Of a DNA stretch of 26,834 bases, positions 7,701 through 15,436 are shown piece by piece. The DNA is taken from assembly GCA_033762315.1 (NCBI GenBank), contig JANRLS010000208.1, positions 1-26,834 of the forward strand. The letters run 5' to 3'. Made by a program: the position numbers and the translations under genes. The stretch comes from CAYLLN01 sp033762315 (GTDB taxonomy: Bacteria; Planctomycetota; Planctomycetia; Pirellulales; Pirellulaceae). Position 1 is the first letter of the stretch. Every line of letters starts with the position of its first letter. The notes under the pieces are model-generated. The model was given only the letters and a program-made list of their open reading frames with translations, made no database searches and had not been told where the DNA came from.

Positions 7701-8249
7701 ATGAAATCCGACGACTCCAACATCAAATGGATCTCCGAGCCCAAGCTGGGGCTGGCGGGGATGCTGTACGTCCCGCTGGTCATGCAGGGGCTCACCACGA
7801 CGTTCAAGCACCTCTCGCGGTCGCTTGGCGGCGAGGTCGTCACCGTCAGCTATCCCGACGAAGAGCCGAACATCGGCAATCCGCTGATCTATCGGGGCGT
7901 GCATCGGCTGAATAAAGACAGCGAGGGGCGGGTCAAGTGCGTGGCTTGTTTCCTCTGCGCGACGGCCTGCCCCGCCCACTGCATCGACATCATCGCCGCC
8001 GAAAGCCCCTGGCCCGACCGCGAGAAATATCCGCAAAGCTTCGCCATCGACGAGCTCCGCTGCATCTATTGCGGCATGTGCGAGGAAGCGTGCCCGGTCG
8101 ATGCCGTCGAACTAACCAGCCTGTATAACCTCACCGGCCGCAGCCGCGAGGAGATGATCTTCGACAAGGAAAAGCTCCTCTCGGTGTATGACGCGACGAA
8201 GGACAAAGAGCCGATGAAATCGCCGGCCCTGGGAGGGACCGCCACATGA
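7701..8249 (+). CDS. nuoI: NADH-quinone oxidoreductase subunit I (8Fe ferredoxin)
   Basis: NuoI is the ferredoxin-like subunit carrying clusters N6a and N6b, relaying electrons to N2 in NuoB. Both four-cysteine motifs are complete: Cys80, Cys83, Cys86, Cys90 (CVACFLCATACP) and Cys121, Cys124, Cys127, Cys131 (CIYCGMCEEACP). The N-terminal segment with LTTTFKHLSR is typical. Length is 182 residues. The start ATG at 7701 lies 9 bases after the large hairpin and has no ribosome-binding site. The stop overlaps nuoJ by four bases (ATGA), implying coupled translation. Confidence 0.98.
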   Translation: MKSDDSNIKWISEPKLGLAGMLYVPLVMQGLTTTFKHLSRSLGGEVVTVSYPDEEPNIGNPLIYRGVHRLNKDSEGRVKCVACFLCATACPAHCIDIIAAESPWPDREKYPQSFAIDELRCIYCGMCEEACPVDAVELTSLYNLTGRSREEMIFDKEKLLSVYDATKDKEPMKSPALGGTAT

Positions 8250-9079
8250 ACGGCCTCCTGCTGCTCGCCGCCGATGCGGCCACGTCGCGCGACCTGCTTA
8301 TGAAAGTAGCCACCTGCCCGATGTTCTGGGCGCTGCTCGTCGGCGCGCTGGGGCTGGCGTTCATCGTTCCGTATCGCTTTCGCTACGGCAAAACCATCGG
8401 CAGCGCCCTCTTGGTCATCGCCGCGGGCCTGCTCGCCGCCGATTTACCGCTGCTTAATGGCTGGCTGGAGCAAGGCACGTTTTGGCTGCTCGCCCTGATT
8501 ACGCTGGCCGCCGCCGTTTGCACCATCGCCTCCAAAAGCGCGGTGTATTCGGCCATTTGGTTTGCCCTGTCGCTGCTCGCCACCGCCGGACTCTACTTCT
8601 ATCAAGGGGCCGAGTTTCTCGGCGTGGCGACGATCGTCGTCTATGCCGGGGCCATCGTGGTGACGTTCCTGTTCGTCATCATGCTCGCCCAGCCGGAAGG
8701 GCACAGCTCCTACGACCGGATCAGTTGGGGCTGGTTTCCCAAGACCTTCTCGGTGCTGGCCGCGGCCACGTTTGTCGGCCTGTTGACGATGCTGCTGGGA
8801 AATGCCAAGGACCAAGCGGCACCCACGCCACTGGCCCATGCCGGCCATGCCTTTTTCGGCCAGCCCGAGCCGAAAATGCCGCCGCGCAAGGATACCGCCG
8901 ACAAGCCGCCGGATGGCACGCACCACATGGCCCAGGTCGGCCGCACGCTCTTCAGCCAGCATTTGGTCGGCGTCGAAGTCGCCGGCACGCTCTTGCTCGC
9001 GGCCCTGGTGGGGGCGGTGGCGATCGCCATCCAGGGCAAGCCGCGGCTCGGCGACCGGATCGAGGAGGCCCTGCAATGA
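8246..9079 (+). CDS. nuoJ: NADH-quinone oxidoreductase subunit J
   Basis: NuoJ is a small membrane subunit of the complex I proton-translocation arm with about five transmembrane helices. Hydrophobic segments are visible throughout, including the conserved YQGAEFLGVATIVVYAGAIV, VTFLFVIMLAQ stretch. It is longer than usual (277 residues against about 184 in E. coli). It has an extra N-terminal helix pair and a hydrophilic, His- and Pro-containing stretch (HAGHAFFGQPEPKMPPRKD through DGTHHMAQ) just before the last helix. It overlaps nuoI and nuoK by ATGA four-base overlaps on both sides. Confidence 0.95.
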   Translation: MNGLLLLAADAATSRDLLMKVATCPMFWALLVGALGLAFIVPYRFRYGKTIGSALLVIAAGLLAADLPLLNGWLEQGTFWLLALITLAAAVCTIASKSAVYSAIWFALSLLATAGLYFYQGAEFLGVATIVVYAGAIVVTFLFVIMLAQPEGHSSYDRISWGWFPKTFSVLAAATFVGLLTMLLGNAKDQAAPTPLAHAGHAFFGQPEPKMPPRKDTADKPPDGTHHMAQVGRTLFSQHLVGVEVAGTLLLAALVGAVAIAIQGKPRLGDRIEEALQ

Positions 9080-9519
9080 ACGACCTCAGCCTCCTTTACA
9101 ACTATCTCCTCGTCGGCGCGATCCTGTTCGTGCTGGGAATGGTCGGTTTTCTCGTCCGACGAAACATGATCGTCATGTTTCTTTGTGCCGAGATGATGCT
9201 GCAAGGGATTTCGCTCAGCCTCGTCGCCTTCGGCCGGTATCACGGCAACCTCGGCGGCCAGATGCTGGTGATCTTCATCATCACGGTGGCCGCCTGCGAA
9301 GCCGCGATCGCGATGGCCTTGATTTTGATGCTCGCCCGCCGTTCGGGCCGGCTCGATGCCGCCGCCTGGCAAGACCTGCGCGAAGAGAGCCAGCCGCCGT
9401 TCGTCGATCAAGGGGTGCCCGAAGAGCGCGACGAAGAGCCGGTCTGGCCGCACCTCACTCCCGCCGGCGTCGCTCCGCCCCCCAACCTGTCCGAACAACT
9501 GCACCGCCCCCGCGTGTGA
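9076..9519 (+). CDS. nuoK: NADH-quinone oxidoreductase subunit K
   Basis: NuoK is a three-helix antiporter-like membrane subunit. The first about 95 residues are canonical, including GFLVRRNMIVMFLCAEMMLQ with the membrane glutamate that family work links to proton transfer, and the second glutamate in TVAACEAAIAMALI. The ATG at 9076 is set by the ATGA overlap with nuoJ; the larger open frame upstream is a shadow of nuoJ. After the third helix comes a hydrophilic, Glu/Pro-rich tail of about 45 residues, giving 147 residues against about 100 usually. The next gene starts after one base. Confidence 0.95.
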   Translation: MNDLSLLYNYLLVGAILFVLGMVGFLVRRNMIVMFLCAEMMLQGISLSLVAFGRYHGNLGGQMLVIFIITVAACEAAIAMALILMLARRSGRLDAAAWQDLREESQPPFVDQGVPEERDEEPVWPHLTPAGVAPPPNLSEQLHRPRV

Positions 9520-9520
9520 C

Positions 9521-12040
9521 ATGCAAGACACGATTTCCTTGTGCCTGATGCTGATTCCCGCCCTCCCCCTGGCCGCGGCGGTCCTCATCGGCGCGCTCGG
9601 GCCGCGGCTCTTGAAAAACTACAGCCACCTGCCGCTCATTTTGGCGCTGGCTGGCTCGTGTGTTTGTGCGCTCGCTCTCTACCGCGAAGTGGGTTTGGAG
9701 CAAGCCAAGTCCGGCGCGCAATCGATTGCCGGCTTCGAGAAAGTCATCACCCTCTGGACCTGGGCCGATATCCCCGATGCCTATGACCTGCGCGGGACCG
9801 GCGCCACCGCCGCCGATTCCGGGCCACGCGCCTTTCGCCTCGACATCGCCCTGCGGGCCGACGCACTCACCGCGATGATGCTGGCGATGGTGACGTTCAT
9901 CTCCACGCTCGTCGCCGTATTCGCCGCCGGCTACATGGAGGGGGACCGAGGCTACTGGCGATTCTTCGCCTACATGGGGCTGTTCGTCTTTTCGATGACG
10001 ATGCTCGTGTCGGTCAGCAATTTCGCCCTCCTCTTCGTCTTTTGGGAGGCGGTGGGGGTTTGCAGCTACTTGCTCATCGGCTTCTGGTACACCAAGCCCG
10101 AAGCGGCCGCGGCGGGGGTCAAAGCCTTTCTGGTCAACCGCGTCGGCGATTTTGGCTTCGCCCTGGCCCTATTTCTGATCTGGTGTACCTACGGCACCCT
10201 CAACTACCACGATTCGCTGCCCGATGGCTCGGTCGATGCGGCTGCTCTCGAAGCGGCTAGTTCGAATGCCACGGCTGGCTCGCCCAGCGATGCGGCACCG
10301 GCCGGGCCGGCCCTTATCCGTGGCGTTCTCGGCCAGCGGCGCATCGCGGCGGGAGACTATGTCACCGGTGGCATCGCGACCGCCATCTGCCTGCTGCTCT
10401 TGATCGGGGCGTGCGGCAAAAGCGCTCAGTTTCCGCTGCATGTCTGGCTTCCGGACGCGATGGAAGGACCGACACCGGTCAGCGCGCTCATTCATGCGGC
10501 GACTATGGTCACCGCCGGCGTTTATATGGTGACGCGCTGCACGCCGCTCTTCGCCGTTTCTCCGACCGCGCAGCTCGTCGTCGCCTGCATCGGGGCCTTT
10601 ACCGCCCTGCTTGCCGGCCTCATCGCGCTCACTCAGTTTGATCTCAAACGCGTGCTCGCCTATTCCACGATCAGCCAACTCGGCTACATGTTTCTCGCTC
10701 TCGGCGTCGGCACCTTCGCGGGCGTCACCAGCGGCATGTATCACCTATTCACGCACGCCTTCTTCAAGGCCCTCCTCTTCCTCGGCGCGGGAAGCGTGAT
10801 GCACGCGATGGGGGGCGTCATCGACATGCGTCAATTCGGTGGCCTGCGTCGCCTGATGCCGCACACCCACTGGACGTTCCTCTTCGGCTGCTTGGCCCTC
10901 GCCGGCATATTTCCCTTCGCCGGATTCTGGAGCAAAGACGCGATTTTCGCCTCGCTGCACGACAAGATTCACGAGTTGGATCACGAAATCGAGCATCGGG
11001 ACGAGCATTCTCATGCTCCGGCAGTCGGTCAGCACGAGGGTGCCGCGACTCACGGCACTTCGGCGGACCTTCACCCAAGCCCTCTCCCCAAGGGAGACGG
11101 AACATCGCCCCCTGGCCCGCTTGCCAAGTGGTCCGATAGCCAACTCGCCACCAGTCGCGCCGTTTACCAGTGGCTGTACTACTCCGCCCTGCTCACCGCA
11201 TTTTTGACCGCCTTCTACACGTTCCGAGCGTTCTCGCTCACTTTTTATGGCGACGAGGTAATCCCGCACGAAGCGGGGCACCACGCCCACGAGTCCCCGC
11301 CACTCATGGTCATGCCACTGGGGGTGCTAGCCGTCTGTGCATTGTTGGTCGGCATACTCGCGATCTCCAATCCAACGAACTGGGGGACCAACCGCCTCGT
11401 CGATTTTCTCGCCGGCACTCCCTCGCTCGCCGCCGGCGAGATTGCCCTGACCAAAGTGCCCGAGCAATTCCATCTTCCCATCGCCGGCATCAGCACGGTG
11501 GTGGCGGTCGCGGGAATGGGCCTTGCGCTCTACATGTATCTCGGCGACCGGAGCGAGGCCCGCTTTTTGCAGCGAGTGTTCGATCTGCAGGGACTCAACC
11601 GCCTGACCGATCCGCAGTGGGTGCTCGGCTTGGAGCGCGTCTGGTGGATCGGGGCGACGACTCGCTTTCTCCGCCGCAACCATTTGGGTTGGCTGGTGAC
11701 GCTTGTGGGCTATGTGCTCGCGATCTTGTCGCTCATCCTGGCAGCACCGCTGCTCGTCGGGAATTTCGTCACTCCCTACAAGCTCTCGCTCCGCAAGTTC
11801 TATTTCGACGAACTCTATGCCGCGCTCTTTGTCTGGCCCCTTCAGCTGGCGGCGCAAATCGCGTTTTGGATCGATCGCTGGCTCGTCGATGGCCTGGTGA
11901 ACCTCGTCGGTCGGGTGCCGCCGGCGGTTGGCTCACTGATGCGGTCGCTGCAGATGGGGCTTGTCCAGTTTTATGCCCTAGCGATGGTGTTGGGCTCTTT
12001 GATTCTGATCGCGGCACGTTTGTATTATGCCGCGGGCTAA
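9521..12040 (+). CDS. nuoL: NADH-quinone oxidoreductase subunit L, enlarged
   Basis: NuoL is the distal Mrp-antiporter-like proton-pumping subunit with a C-terminal lateral helix. Typical segments are FWEAVGVCSYLLIGFW, FLVNRVGDFGFALALF, GKSAQFPLHVWLPDAMEGPT and TQFDLKRVLAYSTISQLGY, which include the pumping Lys and Glu residues. The ATG at 9521 (MQDTISLCLM) lies one base after the nuoK stop; the longer open frame upstream is a nuoK shadow. It has 839 residues against about 613 in E. coli. Extra sequence includes a roughly 50-residue Ala/Ser/Asp-rich loop (about residues 228-270) and a His-rich hydrophilic loop (about 480-540) after FAGFWSKD, which contains a palindromic repeat translated in frame. 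Confidence 0.96.
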   Translation: MQDTISLCLMLIPALPLAAAVLIGALGPRLLKNYSHLPLILALAGSCVCALALYREVGLEQAKSGAQSIAGFEKVITLWTWADIPDAYDLRGTGATAADSGPRAFRLDIALRADALTAMMLAMVTFISTLVAVFAAGYMEGDRGYWRFFAYMGLFVFSMTMLVSVSNFALLFVFWEAVGVCSYLLIGFWYTKPEAAAAGVKAFLVNRVGDFGFALALFLIWCTYGTLNYHDSLPDGSVDAAALEAASSNATAGSPSDAAPAGPALIRGVLGQRRIAAGDYVTGGIATAICLLLLIGACGKSAQFPLHVWLPDAMEGPTPVSALIHAATMVTAGVYMVTRCTPLFAVSPTAQLVVACIGAFTALLAGLIALTQFDLKRVLAYSTISQLGYMFLALGVGTFAGVTSGMYHLFTHAFFKALLFLGAGSVMHAMGGVIDMRQFGGLRRLMPHTHWTFLFGCLALAGIFPFAGFWSKDAIFASLHDKIHELDHEIEHRDEHSHAPAVGQHEGAATHGTSADLHPSPLPKGDGTSPPGPLAKWSDSQLATSRAVYQWLYYSALLTAFLTAFYTFRAFSLTFYGDEVIPHEAGHHAHESPPLMVMPLGVLAVCALLVGILAISNPTNWGTNRLVDFLAGTPSLAAGEIALTKVPEQFHLPIAGISTVVAVAGMGLALYMYLGDRSEARFLQRVFDLQGLNRLTDPQWVLGLERVWWIGATTRFLRRNHLGWLVTLVGYVLAILSLILAAPLLVGNFVTPYKLSLRKFYFDELYAALFVWPLQLAAQIAFWIDRWLVDGLVNLVGRVPPAVGSLMRSLQMGLVQFYALAMVLGSLILIAARLYYAAG
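11069..11102. repeat. REP-like palindrome translated in frame in nuoL
   Basis: cttcacccaagccctctccc then caagggagacgg contains tctccc (11083-11088), loop caa, gggaga (11092-11097). It is translated as LHPSPLPKGDGT (about NuoL residues 517-528). This resembles the opposite orientation of the element in nuoG (ccctcacccc...ccctctccc type), but is more decayed. It sits in the hydrophilic loop after the conserved FWSKDAIFASL segment, where an insertion should be tolerated. Confidence 0.6.
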
Positions 12041-12043
12041 ACC

Positions 12044-13708
12044 ATGATTAGTCAGCAACTGCTGCTTACGATATTCCTCCCGCTGGCCGGGGCGATCCTG
12101 ATGTGGATCATCGCTCCGCTTGGCCGGCATGCGGCGCGGGTCGTCGCGCTGGCGGTAACGCTGCTCACGTTGTTCTGCGCCGGCCAACTGGTGATGAATT
12201 TTCCCCCGGGTGGAACGGTCGCCGCCGATTTCGCCCCCACCGATGCCGCCTGGCTTGCCAATGCGGGCAATCTGGGACTCGATATTCGCTTCAGCGTCGG
12301 GCTCGATGGCCTGGGCATCTGGATGTTCGGTCTTTCGGCCCTGCTGTTCGTCACGGCCGTGCTGATTAGTTGGGAATCCATCGACCAGCGCGAGCCGCTC
12401 TACTATGCGATGCTCCTCTTGCTCGAATTCGGCTGCCTCGGCGTCTTCACCGCTCGCGACATCATCCTGTTCTACGTCTTCTTCGAGTTCACCCTCATTC
12501 CGCTCTTCTTCCTCATCGGCATTTGGGGAAGCGAAGACCGCCGCTACGCCGCCAGCAAGTTCTTTCTGTTCACGCTCGCCGGCAGCATGCTCACCTTCCT
12601 CGGCCTCTTGGCGATTGTCGTCTGGGATCGGCAAACGAGCGGCTTCGACGTGTTTCGTTTCTCGATCGCCGCGCTCACCGAATCGCTGCAGGCCCATCCC
12701 TTGCCGCGCGAGTGGCAACTGCTCGCCTTCCTGGCCCTCTTCGCCGGCTTTGCGATCAAGGTGCCGCTATTCCCATTGCACACCTGGCTGCCGCTGGCGC
12801 ACGTGCAGGCTCCGGCCGCGGGAAGCGTCATTCTCGCCGGCGTGCTGCTGAAAATCGGCGTCTATGGCTTTTTGCGGTTCAGCGTGCCGATGCTTCCCGA
12901 AGCGACCGCCACCCTCATGCCCTGGATGCTGTGGCTGGCGGTCGCGGGCATCATCTATGGCGCGCTCGTCGCTCTGGCTCAAACCGACCTGAAGAAGCTG
13001 ATTGCCTATTCCAGCGTCAGCCACCTGGGATTTTGCATGCTTGGCCTCTTTGCCCTGACTGCCGCCGGAGTTCATGGCAGCGTCCTGCAAATGGTCAATC
13101 ATGGCCTTTCGACAGGCGGCCTCTTCGCCATTGTCGGCATGATCTACGAGCGCTATCACACCCGCGAAATTTCGCAGCTCGGGGGCCTCGCCCGCAAAAC
13201 GCCGTGGCTTGCGTTCTTCATGGTCCTGTTCACGTTCTCCAGCATCGGCGTGCCGGGCCTGAATGGTTTCGCGGGTGAGTTCCTGATTTTGCTGGGCATG
13301 TTCCAGCGCGCCTGGGCCGAAGCGCCGCCGCTGCTGGCTGGGCAACTGCTGGCGATTGCCGTGCTGTCTGTTTCGGGCGTGGTGCTGGGCGCTTGGTACA
13401 TGCTGTGGCTTGTGCAGCGGGTCTTTTTTGGGCCGCTGAAAGAGCCGGAAGCGGCCAGCCACCACGAGATTCATGATATGTCGTGGCGTGAAATCGCCGC
13501 GTTGGTGCCGCTGGCCGTGTTTGTCTTTTGGATCGGCCTCCGCCCCGGCGATTTTCTGAGCCGCATGGAACCGACGCTGGAAGCCGCCCGCGGACCAGCC
13601 GCCGCAGCGGTGGCCGCGGAAACTCGAAGCACGAAATCCGAAATCCGAAACAATACAGTAATCAGCAAAGCCGCAAACGCCCTACCGGATTCTGTTTCTG
13701 ATTTCTGA
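12044..13708 (+). CDS. nuoM: NADH-quinone oxidoreductase subunit M
   Basis: NuoM is the middle antiporter-like proton-pumping subunit. Conserved segments include DIILFYVFFEFTLIPLFFLI, with the pumping glutamate in FFEF, then AIKVPLFPLHTWLP with the lysine, HVQAPAAGSVILAGVLLKIG and AQTDLKKLIAYSSVSHLG. Length is 554 residues, with about 14 hydrophobic helices. It starts 3 bases after nuoL. The last 27 residues (528-554, beginning RSTKSEIRNN) are encoded by the AAATCC-type repeat element at the nuoM-nuoN junction and are not part of the family domain, so the original stop codon has apparently been replaced. Confidence 0.96.
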   Translation: MISQQLLLTIFLPLAGAILMWIIAPLGRHAARVVALAVTLLTLFCAGQLVMNFPPGGTVAADFAPTDAAWLANAGNLGLDIRFSVGLDGLGIWMFGLSALLFVTAVLISWESIDQREPLYYAMLLLLEFGCLGVFTARDIILFYVFFEFTLIPLFFLIGIWGSEDRRYAASKFFLFTLAGSMLTFLGLLAIVVWDRQTSGFDVFRFSIAALTESLQAHPLPREWQLLAFLALFAGFAIKVPLFPLHTWLPLAHVQAPAAGSVILAGVLLKIGVYGFLRFSVPMLPEATATLMPWMLWLAVAGIIYGALVALAQTDLKKLIAYSSVSHLGFCMLGLFALTAAGVHGSVLQMVNHGLSTGGLFAIVGMIYERYHTREISQLGGLARKTPWLAFFMVLFTFSSIGVPGLNGFAGEFLILLGMFQRAWAEAPPLLAGQLLAIAVLSVSGVVLGAWYMLWLVQRVFFGPLKEPEAASHHEIHDMSWREIAALVPLAVFVFWIGLRPGDFLSRMEPTLEAARGPAAAAVAAETRSTKSEIRNNTVISKAANALPDSVSDF

Positions 13709-13762
13709 CCTTTACAGATTCGGGTTTGTTTCGGGTTTCGTGCTCCGGATTTCGGATTTAAT
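13626..13762. repeat. AAATCC-type hairpin element overlapping the nuoM 3' end
   Basis: The left arm gaagcacgaaatccgaaatc plus cgaaacaa (13626-13653) pairs imperfectly with the right arm around 13728-13756 (gtttcgggtttcgtgctcc, ggatttcgg). The nuoM stop codon (13706-13708) lies in the loop, so the left arm is translated. The right arm runs up to the nuoN start (ggatttaatccaATG). It is the same family as the nuoC-D and nuoD-E elements. Confidence 0.7.
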
Positions 13763-13765
13763 CCA

Positions 13766-15355
13766 ATGTTTGTCGAGTGGAAAACCATCAGCCTCCTCTG
13801 GCCCGAAGTGATTCTCGGTGCTGCGGCGACGTCAATCTTCGTCGGCGGGGCGTTCACCAAAAGCCGGGCCTACTGGGCGGTCGCCGCGCTTGTTTCCTAC
13901 GTCGTCGCCGCCGCGGCCTTGTTCAATATCGGCCTCCCCTCGGCTCCGCTCACCGGCCCGGTCAATATCGACGTGCTCAGCCTCGGTCTGCGCGGGCTCG
14001 CGCTGTTGGTCGGCCTCGTTTTCACGCTGATCGCTTCGCGAGCGGCCGATCCCGAACTGGCGAGCGAATTTTTCGGCAGCCTGATGCTGGTGGTGCTGGG
14101 GGTGATGCTGGTCGCCTCGGCCAACGAGCTGGCCTTGCTGTTTTTGGGACTCGAAATGATCTCGATCCCGACCTATGTGCTGCTCTTTTTGGGACGGCGA
14201 GACCGGGCGACCTCCGAAGCGACCATGAAGTATTTCTTCCTCAGCATTTTCTCGTCCGCTCTGTTGCTGTATGGCCTGACGCTGCTCTACGGCATTTCCG
14301 GCACCACGATTCTCGTCGGCAGCGGATCGACCCCCGGCCTTGCCGACGCCTTCGCCGACAAAGCGGCTCTCGCCGCCAAGCCGCTGGGGGCCATTGCCCC
14401 GCTGGCACTGATCCTGGTGATCGCCGGCCTGGGCTTCAAACTGGCCATCGCCCCGCTGCAGTTCTATGCCCCCGATGTTTATCAGGGGACCACCAACGCG
14501 AATGCGGGGCTCTTGGCGGTCGCCCCCAAAATCGCCGGCATCGCGGGGCTGGTGCGGCTGGCGATCGTCGCCCTGCCGGGATTGTCCGACTTCGCGTGGC
14601 AACTGCTGTTGGTGCTGGCGGTGCTGACGATGACCATCGGCAATATCTGCGCCCTCTGGCAAAGCAACCTCCGCCGGCTGCTGGCGTATTCCTCCATCGC
14701 CCACGGCGGCTACCTGCTGATCGGCCTGGCGGCGGCGGCGGGTGCCACTTCGGCGGTCGGCGCGCAATTCGAGGGAGGGCTCGCGGCGGCCTTGTTCTAT
14801 GTCGGCGTCTATGCCTTGGCGAACATGGGGGCCTTCGCGACGCTTGCCTGGCTCGGCTCGCCGCGGCGCGAAGTTTCGGGCGTCGATGAACTGGCTGGCC
14901 TGGGGCATTCGCATCCCCTGGCGGCAGCGATCATCGCCGTCTGCATGTTTTCGCTCGCCGGCATACCGCCGCTCGCGGGCTTCTGGGGCAAGCTGACGCT
15001 CTTCACCAGCGCTATCGAAATCGCCACCTCCACCGCCGGCGGCGGCATGTCGCGATGGTTTTTGATTCTGTCGGTCGTCGCCGCCCTCAATGCCGCAATC
15101 GCCGCCGCTTACTACCTGCGGATCGTGGCCGTCATGTTCTTCCAGCCGCAAACCTCCGCGCCCCCAGCCGGCGGCGGCATTGGAGCCCTGGCCGCAGCCA
15201 TTCTGTGCGGCGGCCTGGTGCTGTTCGTCGGCGCCTTCCCCGGCCGCGGGCTGGCGATTGCCACGCAGTCGGAAGCGGGTGTGAAGGGCGACGGTCCTAC
15301 ACTAACTCGAAGCGTGAGCGAGGGGCTACACGCACGAGCGATGCATCCTCGCTGA
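13766..15355 (+). CDS. nuoN: NADH-quinone oxidoreductase subunit N
   Basis: NuoN is the antiporter-like membrane subunit nearest the NuoA/J/K core. Hallmarks are KYFFLSIFSSALLLYGLTLL, GFKLAIAPLQFYAPDVYQGT and WQSNLRRLLAYSSIAHGGYL, with membrane lysines and the glutamate in LLFLGLEMISIPTYVLL. Length is 529 residues. It is the last gene of the operon. Residues 512-529 (TLTRSVSEGLHARAMHPR) are encoded by a palindromic repeat whose right arm also contains the stop codon, so the natural C-terminus has been replaced by repeat sequence. The ATG at 13766 abuts a repeat arm and has no ribosome-binding site. Confidence 0.96.
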   Translation: MFVEWKTISLLWPEVILGAAATSIFVGGAFTKSRAYWAVAALVSYVVAAAALFNIGLPSAPLTGPVNIDVLSLGLRGLALLVGLVFTLIASRAADPELASEFFGSLMLVVLGVMLVASANELALLFLGLEMISIPTYVLLFLGRRDRATSEATMKYFFLSIFSSALLLYGLTLLYGISGTTILVGSGSTPGLADAFADKAALAAKPLGAIAPLALILVIAGLGFKLAIAPLQFYAPDVYQGTTNANAGLLAVAPKIAGIAGLVRLAIVALPGLSDFAWQLLLVLAVLTMTIGNICALWQSNLRRLLAYSSIAHGGYLLIGLAAAAGATSAVGAQFEGGLAAALFYVGVYALANMGAFATLAWLGSPRREVSGVDELAGLGHSHPLAAAIIAVCMFSLAGIPPLAGFWGKLTLFTSAIEIATSTAGGGMSRWFLILSVVAALNAAIAAAYYLRIVAVMFFQPQTSAPPAGGGIGALAAAILCGGLVLFVGAFPGRGLAIATQSEAGVKGDGPTLTRSVSEGLHARAMHPR

Positions 15356-15366
15356 CACTTCGGGTT
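15304..15366. repeat. palindromic element forming the nuoN C-terminus and stop
   Basis: The left arm aactcgaagcgtgagcgagg (15304-15323) and right arm cctcgctgacacttcgggtt (15347-15366) pair over 20 bp with three mismatches. The nuoN TGA (15353-15355) lies in the right arm. The left arm is read as LTRSVSEG. From memory this peptide is a frequent repeat-derived artefact in planctomycete annotations (unchecked). No T-run follows, but the stem may mark the operon end. Confidence 0.75.
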
Positions 15367-15382
15367 CGCGCGTCTCACCGAC

Positions 15383-15388
15383 TATAAT
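15383..15388 (+). promoter_or_regulatory. -10 box TATAAT upstream of the PAS/Fis regulator
   Basis: A consensus TATAAT in the context gactataatcagg lies 49 bases before the regulator ATG and just past the nuoN palindrome. The region 16-19 bases upstream (ttcggg, cgggtt) only weakly resembles a -35 box. It is a plausible primary-sigma promoter starting a new transcription unit. Confidence 0.5.
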
Positions 15389-15436
15389 CAGGCTGTCTCC
15401 GCCCTTCCTCGGAGCCGGCCCGCGCCGGCCATCTCC

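Noticed and set aside
13832..15151. 439-codon minus-strand ORF opposite nuoN
   Set aside because: It is the antisense shadow of nuoN in high-GC DNA, with His/Gln/Arg/Gly-rich sequence and no domain; nuoN on the other strand is unmistakable.
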